This document shows positions 1-8,707 of a stretch of 64,000 nt of DNA, piece by piece. Below the pieces are notes generated by a model, which saw nothing but the letters and a program-made list of their open reading frames with translations, made no database searches and had not been told where the DNA came from. The translations under genes were made by a program, and so were the position numbers. Each line of letters starts with the position of its first letter. Position 1 is the stretch's first letter. This DNA comes from Pseudoalteromonas ostreae (GTDB lineage Bacteria > Pseudomonadota > Gammaproteobacteria > Enterobacterales > Alteromonadaceae), in assembly GCF_018069805.1 (NCBI RefSeq), contig NZ_JAGPYN010000002.1:186001-250000 (forward strand), read 5' to 3'.

Positions 1-270
1 TGGTGGATGCTGATGTAAAGTAGCCTCAGCTTGGGATGATCGTTCTAGCGCAACCGGAGGCTCAGCTTGCGGCTCAGTTATATCAGCAGCAATGTCTCGC
101 GGCACTTGATGCTGCCCGGTATTGCCTGTCATAACTCCACGCTGTTGTTTTTTTAACATCGCAATATCTTGCTTTAACGTACTTATTTGCATTAAAGCAA
201 TAAGACCGGCAATAGAGCCTGCAACTACAACTAACGATAAAATGACTATGAGCCCTAAAATATCGTCCAT
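1..270 (-). CDS. DUF2339-like membrane protein, 5' part only
   Basis: An open frame runs from an ATG at 270 to the left edge of the window without a stop (90 codons), so only the N-terminus is present. It begins MDDILGLIVI, followed by one strongly hydrophobic segment (about residues 4-27), a short basic coiled-coil-like stretch (STLKQDIAMLKKQQ) and then a Pro/Glu/Ala-rich linker. This layout is typical of large multi-pass DUF2339 proteins. AAGGA lies 8 bases before the ATG. The assignment rests on layout only, because the diagnostic C-terminal membrane region is outside the window. Confidence 0.6.
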   Translation of the reverse strand, partial: MDDILGLIVILSLVVVAGSIAGLIALMQISTLKQDIAMLKKQQRGVMTGNTGQHQVPRDIAADITEPQAEPPVALERSSQAEATLHQHPP

Positions 271-486
271 TTTTCAATCCTTGGCTACTTTTAATACTCC
301 CTTATAACGTAAACGCTTGTGAATATAAATATATAAAACTTCAACAGCTGGACGATTGAGTCAATTGTGTAACTAGTTTATTTTACACAGCCGGTAACTA
401 CGCACGCTAAAATCACTTTGTCGCGGTATACATACTCGATACTCACTGTAAAGCGAACTTCTAAACGAACACAATTTCATCCTAAA

Positions 487-520
487 ATGAAAAAACAGCA
501 CCGCAGCACTGTTTTTTCAT
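487..520 (-). terminator. Hairpin terminator after the phosphatase gene
   Basis: A perfect 12-bp inverted repeat (487-498 with 509-520) has a 10-base loop, and the outer arm gives a run of T on the minus strand. It lies 12 bases beyond the phosphatase stop codon. Confidence 0.7.
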
Positions 521-531
521 ATTTTAAGTGT

Positions 532-1854
532 TTAGCGAGTACGTTTAGAAAAACTAAAACTACCTTCATCAATAATACTGCCAGTTAAATCTCGTGGCGT
601 GGTATAAAAGCTCACATCAAGCTTATTGGCTTGATTATCCAAACTGATGTGACTAAACCCCCATACAAAGCTTTTTGACCAAAGCAAATCATATTCTGGA
701 TATTGGCGTTCTTGAAACTGTGCAAACGGAGTGTGTTTACCACGCATTTTAGACGCAGCGCCAGAAATGATCAGCGGCAATTTGCCAACGCTATTACCGG
801 TATCAAACTTAGAGCAATCATCGGTTAGTAACTCTAAGTCATGCTCGTGGCCGGCAATATAACCATCTGCATATTTGCAAAGCGTTGGCATTAGTAATTT
901 ACGCAGTACGTGACCTTCACTATATTTAGTGCCCCCAATTGACCATAAAATATGATGTCCATAAACCAGTTTCCATTTAGCAGTCGAGTTTGCAATGCCT
1001 TGTTTAAGCCATGTAAGCTGAGCTAGGTCTTCATCGTTTTGTGGCCCTTCATGGGGGTCATGTACTTCAAGATCTGCGCGGCCATCACGTATTGCTTGTT
1101 GCTCATCTGTTTCGCTGCCATCTGGGTTTAGCGGCACATCATAATAACTTTGCCCTGCCAGTAACATATTAGTATCGAGCACAAAAAATTCTACATCGTT
1201 ACCCGGCTCACCCATTTTGTAGCTATAGTAGCCTTTTTCGTCTAGGTGAAAGTTCGCTTGCTCTGCCATCCATTGCGTTTGTACCGCTACGCCTTTGCGC
1301 GAGCTTTTCCAATCATGATTACCTAATGCGGAATACACCACTAAATTAGGCTCAGCTTTAAATAATGGCTCAAGCGGCGCATACACTAAGTCGTGTAAAC
1401 GTTTTTGGTCATCTTTACCATCATTAGCATCGGCACCATCAGGGTATACGTTATCACCGAGCTGAATAGCAAATTGGCACGCTTTTGTTTCACACAATTT
1501 TGCCATTGCGATCCCCACAGCCTGAGCGCCCCCTTGCTCTGTAGCAATCTCAGTGCCTGGATAAATATATATTGGAGCATGGTCAAATTCATCACGAGGG
1601 CGATAATCTTCTAACCAATCAGCAAACTCTGCGGCTATAAACTGTTGCTTGTTTTTAGGGTTGGTTATGTGTTTAGTTTTTGGATAGTCAACATGATAAC
1701 CACCATCACCAAAAGCTAAAAATTCAATCTTGTCGGAGGCTTTTTTACTGGTACTTGCGACGTCAGTACTGCTTTGTTTGTTACTTTGAGCTGTGCAACC
1801 CACCGTTGCTAAACATGCGGTTAGTGCAATATACAAAATAGTTTTATTAATCAT
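532..1854 (-). CDS. Lipoprotein calcineurin-like acid phosphatase
   Basis: This is a metallophosphoesterase of the purple/tartrate-resistant acid phosphatase type and probably releases phosphate from organic esters outside the cytoplasm. The metal-binding blocks appear in order: GDGG (about 49-52), GDNVY (133-137), GNHDW (178-182), then GHH and GHEHD (about 300-350). The N-terminus is a signal peptide ending in a lipobox-like TVGC with Cys20, so it is likely membrane-anchored. I chose the ATG at 1854 because GAGG lies 8 bases upstream and the signal peptide starts there; the frame stays open to 1893. It follows the TonB receptor gene by about 50 bases, so the pair is probably one transcript that hydrolyses a phosphate ester and imports a product. 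The true substrate is unknown. Confidence 0.88.
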   Translation of the reverse strand: MINKTILYIALTACLATVGCTAQSNKQSSTDVASTSKKASDKIEFLAFGDGGYHVDYPKTKHITNPKNKQQFIAAEFADWLEDYRPRDEFDHAPIYIYPGTEIATEQGGAQAVGIAMAKLCETKACQFAIQLGDNVYPDGADANDGKDDQKRLHDLVYAPLEPLFKAEPNLVVYSALGNHDWKSSRKGVAVQTQWMAEQANFHLDEKGYYSYKMGEPGNDVEFFVLDTNMLLAGQSYYDVPLNPDGSETDEQQAIRDGRADLEVHDPHEGPQNDEDLAQLTWLKQGIANSTAKWKLVYGHHILWSIGGTKYSEGHVLRKLLMPTLCKYADGYIAGHEHDLELLTDDCSKFDTGNSVGKLPLIISGAASKMRGKHTPFAQFQERQYPEYDLLWSKSFVWGFSHISLDNQANKLDVSFYTTPRDLTGSIIDEGSFSFSKRTR

Positions 1855-1902
1855 AATATCCTCAACAATGAGCCTACTGTTAAGCAGGCTCATATGTTCA
1901 CC

Positions 1903-4674
1903 TTACAAAGAAGAAAAAGTAAAACCTAGCTCAAATGTACGACCGTAAGATTCGTACTGGTAGTTGTAACGTTTTTCGCCGTGGTACAAGTACATTGGCT
2001 CATCTGTTAGGTTGGTGGCATTGAAATACACGTTGATATTATCGTTTAAGTAATATTTACTGCTGAAATCCAATTGCATGTGGCTATCTTCATAAACCGC
2101 CATATCAGCATCATCAAACTGGAAACTCTCACTCTTATATGATGTGCTTAAACGAGTGCTAATAGCATGATTTTCAAAACCCACAATGATATTTGCCACT
2201 GTGTCTGCTTGATTTGGTAATTTTTCATCCGCATCAATAAAGGTTCCGTTTGCACCAAGCACAAATCCTGATTTAAAGGTTTTGTTCCAGTTTAGCTCGA
2301 TCCCCGTTAATGACGCTTTACCGCCATTAACCATTTGCACTACTTCGTCAAAACCATCCCAATCACCGTTATCTTGTACTTCTTGTTGAATAATAAAGTT
2401 GTCGATGTCTTTATAGAAAACACCGGCAGATAACACCCCAATGGAACCTGGGTAATATTCGATTGATGCGTCTAAGTTCATTGATTCATAAGGGGCGAGA
2501 CCGGGATTACCGACTTCAGCTTTACGCTCGGTAACCATTACGCCTTCATCTTCAACTGTTTCAGTTTCAATTAATTGGTAAGCGGCCGAATCGCTAAAGG
2601 TTGGCCGCGCGATAGTATTGGTGTAAGCAAAACGGGTCACTAGTTTATCGCTGATGTTATAGCGTAAATTTAAGCTTGGTAAAAAGTAGTCATAATCTTT
2701 ACTTACTTGCCAAGGCGTGGTGGTAACAGTTTCTGTATCACTTACTTTATCGACTACTAAGTCAACTTGGTTACCTTGCGTTTCAAACTCAGTTCCTTCA
2801 TAACGCACGCCCGCGACAACATGTAACTTATCAATATCCATGCTAACCATCGCATAAGCGGCGGTAATATCTTCATTACTTACATAACTTTGACCATCAG
2901 ATTCAACTTGTGACTCATTACTATTGAAAGCAAACGCCTCTTTATTTTTTCTCACAAAGGCTTGAATCGCACCGCGATCAAGGCCCGGTCCAAAACGTCC
3001 CAAATCAAAGTCAGGTTCAGGCGCGGTAAAGTCGCTACCAAGAGCATCTAAAAAGTCGCCATCATAAATAGCAACCTTTACATCATTACGCTTTTCGCGA
3101 TCTTGATGTTTGAAACCAAACTTAAATTCACCATTATTATTTTGCCACACAAAATCACGGCTGAAATCGAGTTTAAAGCTAAGCTCTTCGTCTTCACTAA
3201 GGTTATTGGCCGCTTCAATTTTATCCATCTCAAACAGGCTTAAATCGTGGGCATTAGTCGATTGGCTTAATGATGGAGTATCAACGCGCGCAATGTAGCC
3301 CATATCAATATCTTTACCAGCAAAGGTTACATCTAAGCGGTTTGGCTCTTTTTCTTCTGATTTAGAATAACCAACATTATATTCAACAAACCAATTATCT
3401 AATTGATTTTCACCACCAAGTACCAGTGAAAGAATACTTTGTTCTTCATAACGGTCTTTGGTATCGCGGTCCATTTCTGCACCACTAAAGTTTGCACCGC
3501 TCTCGTTGCTATCTAATAGTTTGCCATCGCTAAACTTATACTCATTTCGTTGGCGATACTCATCATCAGAAAAGTCACTATATAGTGTGCGTAAATAATA
3601 TTTATCAGTGGCGCCGCTGTGTAAGTCTAAATTAAGTGCTGCACCTAAACGCTCACGGGTAATTTGATACTGGCGTTGCTCAATTTCTTCAGCGCCAAAT
3701 AATGAGACCTTGTCGCCAGTTGCAGCATCTTCAACATCAAATTCACTCCACCCACCGTCAGTCTCCATATTACGTGAACCAAAATCACGCTTAAACCACG
3801 AAATAGCTGTTGCTACACCTAGATCAAGACCACCATCAAGCTCATAAACATTAGTGTAACTACCTGAAAGCTTCGGGCTAGTTTTTGACTCTAATTCGTT
3901 ATATGAGCCCTGTGCAGTAAAACTATAGCTCTCACCGGCTTTATCAAAGGCACTTAAGCTTTTTACTTCGATAGAGCCACCAATAGCACTGGCATCCATG
4001 TCTGGGGTAACAGTTTTACTTACTTCTAAACTTTGAATTAGTTCACTTGGCAATACATCCATCGCCACAGAGCGAACACCCGCCTCAGGCGACGGCACAT
4101 TTAAGCCATTAACCGTAACGTTATTTAAATTAGGATCAATACCGCGAATACCAACAAACCGCCCTTCACCTTGGTCGCGAGCGATAAAAATACCCGGTAA
4201 ACGCTGTAATGCTTCTGCTGCGTTTTGATCAGGGAACTGGCCAATCGAGTCAGCACTGACTACCGATTTTAAATTAGTTGCGTTTTTTTGACGGTTAATT
4301 GCGCCTGCTTGACCGGCACTTTGGCCATAAACAATGATATTGTCGATGGCTTCTTGTTGCTCACCAATAATAATTTGTTGTGTAAAAACTTGTGAATCAA
4401 CCACCGTTATTTTTTGCTCTACCGATGGTGCGCCAATGTAATCAACCACTAAGGTGTAGTCACCGGCAGGTAGCTTATTAAACGAAAACGAGCCATCGCG
4501 GTTACTAACGGTATTTAAGTTTAATTCTTTAACCGATACTTTCGCACCACCAAAATACACACTTTGGCTGGCATCTGTAATACGTCCTTGCACACGGCCA
4601 TCGGCGAGGGCTGGGGTCGCATATAAAATGCCACAACACGCTAATGCAATACTCGATTTGATAAAAGGGTTCAT
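1903..4674 (-). CDS. TonB-dependent receptor with N-terminal carboxypeptidase-regulatory-like domain
   Basis: This 923-residue outer-membrane receptor has a signal peptide (about 1-24), a carboxypeptidase-regulatory-like beta domain (about 27-95), a plug domain (about 110-240, with the FPDQNAAEALQRLPG and RGIDPNLNNVTVNG blocks) and a C-terminal barrel ending in aromatic FTFSSL. The plug blocks are those of the TonB-Xanth-Caul subfamily, whose members often import sugars or organic molecules rather than siderophores. It lies upstream of the phosphatase gene on the same strand and downstream of a Pho-box-like site, so a phosphorylated substrate is the simplest guess. The GGDEF/AraC pair is divergent. 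Confidence 0.9.
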   Translation of the reverse strand: MNPFIKSSIALACCGILYATPALADGRVQGRITDASQSVYFGGAKVSVKELNLNTVSNRDGSFSFNKLPAGDYTLVVDYIGAPSVEQKITVVDSQVFTQQIIIGEQQEAIDNIIVYGQSAGQAGAINRQKNATNLKSVVSADSIGQFPDQNAAEALQRLPGIFIARDQGEGRFVGIRGIDPNLNNVTVNGLNVPSPEAGVRSVAMDVLPSELIQSLEVSKTVTPDMDASAIGGSIEVKSLSAFDKAGESYSFTAQGSYNELESKTSPKLSGSYTNVYELDGGLDLGVATAISWFKRDFGSRNMETDGGWSEFDVEDAATGDKVSLFGAEEIEQRQYQITRERLGAALNLDLHSGATDKYYLRTLYSDFSDDEYRQRNEYKFSDGKLLDSNESGANFSGAEMDRDTKDRYEEQSILSLVLGGENQLDNWFVEYNVGYSKSEEKEPNRLDVTFAGKDIDMGYIARVDTPSLSQSTNAHDLSLFEMDKIEAANNLSEDEELSFKLDFSRDFVWQNNNGEFKFGFKHQDREKRNDVKVAIYDGDFLDALGSDFTAPEPDFDLGRFGPGLDRGAIQAFVRKNKEAFAFNSNESQVESDGQSYVSNEDITAAYAMVSMDIDKLHVVAGVRYEGTEFETQGNQVDLVVDKVSDTETVTTTPWQVSKDYDYFLPSLNLRYNISDKLVTRFAYTNTIARPTFSDSAAYQLIETETVEDEGVMVTERKAEVGNPGLAPYESMNLDASIEYYPGSIGVLSAGVFYKDIDNFIIQQEVQDNGDWDGFDEVVQMVNGGKASLTGIELNWNKTFKSGFVLGANGTFIDADEKLPNQADTVANIIVGFENHAISTRLSTSYKSESFQFDDADMAVYEDSHMQLDFSSKYYLNDNINVYFNATNLTDEPMYLYHGEKRYNYQYESYGRTFELGFTFSSL

Positions 4675-5009
4675 AATTGTTCTCTTGGTTGCTGCTAGTG
4701 ATTTTAATTATTTACTTGGCCATGCTTGACTTACAGCAACACCCTAAGGGGCAATCATGAAAGAAATATGTCAGTACCCGTTACACCCTTGATAATTAGC
4801 CGTTGTATGAGCATTTTAAGTAGTTAAATACGGCAAAATGAGCTGATTTGACCCCCTGTTTTTGTGGTTTTTTAATTCAAAAATCAACAATAATCCGTTT
4901 GAAAAGTTGCCACCGTAAAAAATATGTCATCACAGTGAGCTAATCTGACCCTAGTGGTGTTTAAGCTGTTTGCTTATTCTGCCTATCAAATATACCTATT
5001 GAGCTGACA
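4675..5009. other. Divergent regulatory region between receptor and GGDEF/AraC pair
   Basis: This 335-base gap has no convincing gene. It holds the Pho-box-like site (4757-4774), a repeated AAATATGTCA (4764-4773 and 4920-4929) and a 15-base imperfect direct repeat GAGCTRATYTGACCC (4840-4854 and 4937-4951). Direct repeats of this size are typical operators of AraC-type regulators, and such a regulator is encoded just downstream. Confidence 0.5.
4757..4774 (-). promoter_or_regulatory. Candidate Pho box
   Basis: Read on the minus strand, CTGACATATTTCTTTCAT matches the enterobacterial PhoB consensus CTGTCATAWAWCTGTCAT at 15 of 18 positions, with both half-sites present. It lies 83 bases before the receptor start, a normal distance for an activator site. 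A second AAATATGTCA half-site lies at 4920-4929. The match is seen directly; PhoB binding is inferred. Confidence 0.6.
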
Positions 5010-5930
5010 ATGAATTTATCGTTTTTAAAATTACATCGCTCATTACTGCTTATCTTAGTGGTGATGTTAACCAGCGTATTAATCCTGACACTTAGCTACG
5101 GCCACTACAAAGGCCATAGCCAGATCGATTGGTTTGATGTAGGTGGCGAAGGCGGTATTACTGCCATGACCCTGCTGTGGATCTTTTTTATTCTATTAAG
5201 TAGGCCAAAGGGACGAGTAACTAACTTATTATTCTCAGGCCTTGCGATTATGAATCTATCGATGACGCTCGATTTTATTGATGAATTTGTATATTACAGC
5301 GATGAACAAGCATGGCTGAGTACCATTGAATCTATTCCCGCACCATTTGGGATGATTTTAATGACCATGGCTTTGTATCATTGGCACCAAGAGCAAATGA
5401 CCATTAATCAACAATTACGTAATCGCGAGCGCTTTTATCGAGAGCATCAACTCAGTGATGCTATCAGCGGTCTAGCTAGCGCCGATTATATGAAAAGCCA
5501 GATCAACCGCGAGCTAAATTTGCTCCACCATAGCCTGCATGGGTTTTCATTACTGATGTTAGATATTGCTCAGTTTGATCGGTTTAATCGTCAATTTGGT
5601 GATGCTGAAGGCGATAAGCTGTTACAAGAGTTTGCTCAAGTGATCACCTTGAATGTGCGTGAACAAGATTTAGTCTGCCGTTACGCCAGTGATTGCTTTA
5701 TTGTCATGTTGCCCAATACCGAACTCGCTGTCGCAGAGCAGCTAAGCGTATCGTTAGTCAGTGCTTTAGAAGCGTTTTCGTTTAATAGCAGCGATAAAGC
5801 AGTGAGCTACAAACAAAAAGTACACACTAGTTTAGTAGCCGCAACACACCGTGATTCTACCTCAGGTTTACTCAGTCAATTGCATCAAAAATTACTAACG
5901 AACAAAAACTTACATGGACATACTGCGTGA
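5010..5930 (+). CDS. Membrane protein with degenerate GGDEF domain
   Basis: This 306-residue protein has three to four hydrophobic segments in the first 130 residues, a short helical linker (about 130-150) and a GGDEF-fold domain (about 150-290; recognisable by DAISGLASADYM and LLMLDIAQFDRFNRQFGDAEGDKLL). The catalytic GGDEF signature is replaced by ASDCF after the RY that normally precedes it, so diguanylate cyclase activity is unlikely. Its stop overlaps the GTG start of the AraC gene by four bases (GTGA), implying co-expression. It may be a signal-input partner for that regulator. The ribosome site before the ATG is weak. Confidence 0.8.
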   Translation: MNLSFLKLHRSLLLILVVMLTSVLILTLSYGHYKGHSQIDWFDVGGEGGITAMTLLWIFFILLSRPKGRVTNLLFSGLAIMNLSMTLDFIDEFVYYSDEQAWLSTIESIPAPFGMILMTMALYHWHQEQMTINQQLRNRERFYREHQLSDAISGLASADYMKSQINRELNLLHHSLHGFSLLMLDIAQFDRFNRQFGDAEGDKLLQEFAQVITLNVREQDLVCRYASDCFIVMLPNTELAVAEQLSVSLVSALEAFSFNSSDKAVSYKQKVHTSLVAATHRDSTSGLLSQLHQKLLTNKNLHGHTA

Positions 5931-6967
5931 ATGCAAGCCTTAGCAACAGCAGTTATATCGACTCTCCTTATCAAGGTTTACAGTCATGGGCGGCGCAATT
6001 AGTTGATTTAGCCAAACACCGAGGGGTACACCCTGATAAGTTACTCAAAGGAACTCGATTATTTTATCAAGATTTTGCAGCTGGAACGGCTTCGATCAGT
6101 GTTGAGCAATTTTATCGATTACAAGAAAACTGTCGTCAATTTGATAATCAACACCAACTCAGTTTTTTACTAGGGCGAAAACTACTTAATCACAATCCGT
6201 TATATAGCGCATTTTCTCAAGCAGAAAGTTTACGCACACTGCAAAAACTACTCACACGCACTCCTTTGCATGGCTTTAACTTATTTAATGCCGAACATAA
6301 ATACCACCAAGGCCGACATTACTTCATTATCAACCTCAGCTTTGGGGCTATAAATGCAGCCGTTGAACAATTTTGCTGCGAATTATTTGCCAGTTTTATC
6401 GCTGCAACATGTAAATGGCGAATAGGTAATAACAGTGATTTATGTTTTTCGTTTCCCTATGCGCAGCCCTCACACATAGAGCAATATCAAACTAACCTAC
6501 AAGCCAACTGCAAGTTTTCACAACAATTATTTATGGTCAGTATTAGTGATGAACTTTATAACAAACACTTAATAGATAGCTGTCCGAGCCTGCTGCAGCA
6601 ATCATTAGCAACCATAAAGCAGCACCCTTTACCCGCTGCGCCTTGGTTGCAATTAGTGCGCAATCATATTAGTGCTCAACCACAACAAAACCTCGAAACA
6701 GTTGCCCAGTATTTCGCTATGAGCCCCGCCACTTTTAAGCGAAAACTAAAACAACATCATACTCGTTTTAGTGCCTTGCAAGATTGTATCAATCGCCAAA
6801 CCGCGGTGTTTAATATCGCCACTTTAGCGCAAAGTAACGAAACCCTAGCAGGCGAACTTAACTTTAGTGACTTAACTAACTTTCGCCGCGCCTTCAAACG
6901 CTGGACGGGGACGACTCCCAGTAACTTGCGTTGTCAACTTAATTACTCCGAGCAAGGTGATTTATAG
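5927..6967 (+). CDS. AraC-family regulator with arabinose-binding-like N-domain
   Basis: The N-terminal two thirds (about 20-210) resemble the AraC-binding-like domain found in OruR/ArgR-type AraC proteins. The C-terminus carries two helix-turn-helix units (about 245-335: LETVAQYFAMSPATFKRKL, then LNFSDLTNFRRAFKRWTG and TPSNLR). It starts with GTG overlapping the stop of the upstream degenerate GGDEF gene. Because it is divergent from the receptor/phosphatase genes, they are its most likely targets, and the direct repeats at 4840 and 4937 are candidate sites. The effector is unknown. Confidence 0.88.
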   Translation: MNASLSNSSYIDSPYQGLQSWAAQLVDLAKHRGVHPDKLLKGTRLFYQDFAAGTASISVEQFYRLQENCRQFDNQHQLSFLLGRKLLNHNPLYSAFSQAESLRTLQKLLTRTPLHGFNLFNAEHKYHQGRHYFIINLSFGAINAAVEQFCCELFASFIAATCKWRIGNNSDLCFSFPYAQPSHIEQYQTNLQANCKFSQQLFMVSISDELYNKHLIDSCPSLLQQSLATIKQHPLPAAPWLQLVRNHISAQPQQNLETVAQYFAMSPATFKRKLKQHHTRFSALQDCINRQTAVFNIATLAQSNETLAGELNFSDLTNFRRAFKRWTGTTPSNLRCQLNYSEQGDL

Positions 6968-7049
6968 TCAATCATTCAATAAAGCCCTTGCTATTGTGAC
7001 AAATTAACAAATAATGGAGCCACTGTTCACGGGATTAGAATGAGGAAAA

Positions 7050-7880
7050 ATGAACACGATACTAACCACGCAATGTGCCGATGATGTCGGCTTAATAGCG
7101 AAAATCACCGGGCTTTGTCATCAGCATAATTTAAATATTACCCGCAATAATGAATTTGTAGATAAAGATGCTCAGCGCTTTTTTATGCGCACTGAACTAA
7201 CGGGCCAACCACATCCTGATTTTTTAAATCAATTACAGGCTTTGTTACCCGATGGTGCGCAATTAGCACTGCACACTGACGAGAAAACTAAAGTGGTGTT
7301 ATTAGCGACTAAAGAAGCCCACTGCTTAGGGGGCGTATTGCTAAAGCAATTTGAGCAAGCACTGAATATTGAAGTATTGGCTGTGATTGCTAATTACCCT
7401 GACTTAGCGCCATTGGCAAAAGGCTTTGATGTGCCGTTTCATGTGGTCAGCCATGAAGGGCTATCACGCGCTGAACACGACCTGCAAGTAGGTGACTTAA
7501 TTGCCAGCTACAATCCCGATATCATTGGCCTTGCCAAATATATGCGGATTTTAAGCCCTGAATTTGTAGGCCGTTTTGACGGTAAAATTATCAATATTCA
7601 TCATTCATTTTTACCAGCTTTTATCGGTGCAAAACCATATCATCAGGCATTTGAACGAGGAGTTAAGATCATTGGTGCAACTGCGCATTTTGTTAATAAT
7701 GAGCTCGATGAAGGGCCGATTATTATGCAAGACGTCACCCATGTAAACCATGCAAACACTGCTGAAATGATGGCCAAAATGGGCAAAGATGTAGAGAAAA
7801 CAGTGTTTTGTAAAGCACTGCAATTAGCATCAGAACATAAGCTATTTATTAATGGTAATCGAACCGTTGTATTTAGCTAG
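7050..7880 (+). CDS. purU: Formyltetrahydrofolate deformylase
   Basis: This enzyme hydrolyses 10-formyltetrahydrofolate to formate and tetrahydrofolate, supplying formate for purine synthesis and balancing one-carbon pools. The 276-residue length is usual. An ACT domain comes first (about 3-75, TTQCADDVGLIAKITGLCHQHNLNI), followed by the formyltransferase fold with NIHHSFLPAF (about 180-190) and the HFVNNELDEGPII block that holds the catalytic Asp. It stands alone, 82 bases after the AraC gene, and ends at a clear hairpin terminator. Confidence 0.95.
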   Translation: MNTILTTQCADDVGLIAKITGLCHQHNLNITRNNEFVDKDAQRFFMRTELTGQPHPDFLNQLQALLPDGAQLALHTDEKTKVVLLATKEAHCLGGVLLKQFEQALNIEVLAVIANYPDLAPLAKGFDVPFHVVSHEGLSRAEHDLQVGDLIASYNPDIIGLAKYMRILSPEFVGRFDGKIINIHHSFLPAFIGAKPYHQAFERGVKIIGATAHFVNNELDEGPIIMQDVTHVNHANTAEMMAKMGKDVEKTVFCKALQLASEHKLFINGNRTVVFS

Positions 7881-7902
7881 GCTCTAGAAATAGATTCGAA
7901 TG

Positions 7903-7921
7903 AAGAGGCGCAACGCCTCTT
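7903..7921. terminator. Terminator between purU and crbR
   Basis: An 8-bp stem (AAGAGGCG/CGCCTCTT) with a 3-base loop is followed by TTATTTTTATT on the plus strand. It lies 22 bases after the purU stop and may also stop minus-strand transcripts from crbR. Confidence 0.75.
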
Positions 7922-7956
7922 TATTTTTATTATTATTGACTACTTTTATACTGTAC

Positions 7957-8610
7957 TTAGTGTGTTTGCTCGATAGGTTCGAGTTGTAATTTTGCAGCTA
8001 TCAACACCGCTTGCGTGCGGTTATACACGCCAAGCTTACGGAATATCGCGGTGATGTGCGCTTTGATCGTTGCTTCTGAAATATGTAGTTCATAAGCGAT
8101 CTGTTTATTCAACAAACCTTCGTGCAAATACTGCAGCACTTTATATTGCTGTGGGGTAAGGGAGGCTACTTGAGCGGCGATTTCTTTATCTTCATTGGTA
8201 ACGCTCGCTACTTTGTCTTTAAGCTCGGGTGGTAGCCATACATCGCCATCGAGTATTTGATTAATTGCTCCGGCAATATCATCTGATGATGATGACTTAG
8301 GAATGAATCCCATCGCCCCGTAGCTCATTACTTTTGAAACAATATTGATATCTTCACTGCCAGAGACAACAGCTATTGGCAAACTTGGATAATCTTCACG
8401 AATGCGAATTAGGCCATATAAATCACCACTGCCAGGCATGTGAAGATCTAGTAGTAAAATATCTAAATCTTCTTGCTCGCTCAGCACTTGCAATGTGGTT
8501 TCAAAATTTTCAGATTCAAAAACTTCTAAACCATCAAACTTTGCCGTTAATGCCCCTTTTAATGCTTCGCGAAATAACGGGTGGTCATCCGCTATTAAAA
8601 ACTGACTCAT
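7957..8610 (-). CDS. crbR: NarL/LuxR-type response regulator, CrbR-like
   Basis: This 217-residue two-component regulator has a receiver domain (about 1-125; ADDHPLFREAL at the N-terminus, phospho-acceptor Asp in LLLDLHMPG at about 55) and a LuxR-type helix-turn-helix (about 150-210; LTPQQYKVLQYL, NKQIAYELHISEATIKAHI). Its position just downstream of acs on the same strand, and its receiver sequence, fit CrbR, which with the sensor CrbS activates acs in Vibrio and Pseudomonas. The sensor is not in this window. AGGAG precedes the ATG. The 97-base gap after acs allows its own promoter. The class is certain; the CrbR name is inferred. Confidence 0.8.
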   Translation of the reverse strand: MSQFLIADDHPLFREALKGALTAKFDGLEVFESENFETTLQVLSEQEDLDILLLDLHMPGSGDLYGLIRIREDYPSLPIAVVSGSEDINIVSKVMSYGAMGFIPKSSSSDDIAGAINQILDGDVWLPPELKDKVASVTNEDKEIAAQVASLTPQQYKVLQYLHEGLLNKQIAYELHISEATIKAHITAIFRKLGVYNRTQAVLIAAKLQLEPIEQTH

Positions 8611-8707
8611 GGTTCACTCCTAATGAATTCGGCTGCCATCTATTGAATAGCTGACAGCCGATATACTACGTTTAGAATCAACTTCTAATCAAGTTTTTAA
8701 CGCATAT

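Noticed and set aside
83..307. Short frames on both strands at the left edge
   Set aside because: The frame from the ATG at 270 to the edge has a ribosome site and a coherent membrane-protein start, so the other two are shadows.
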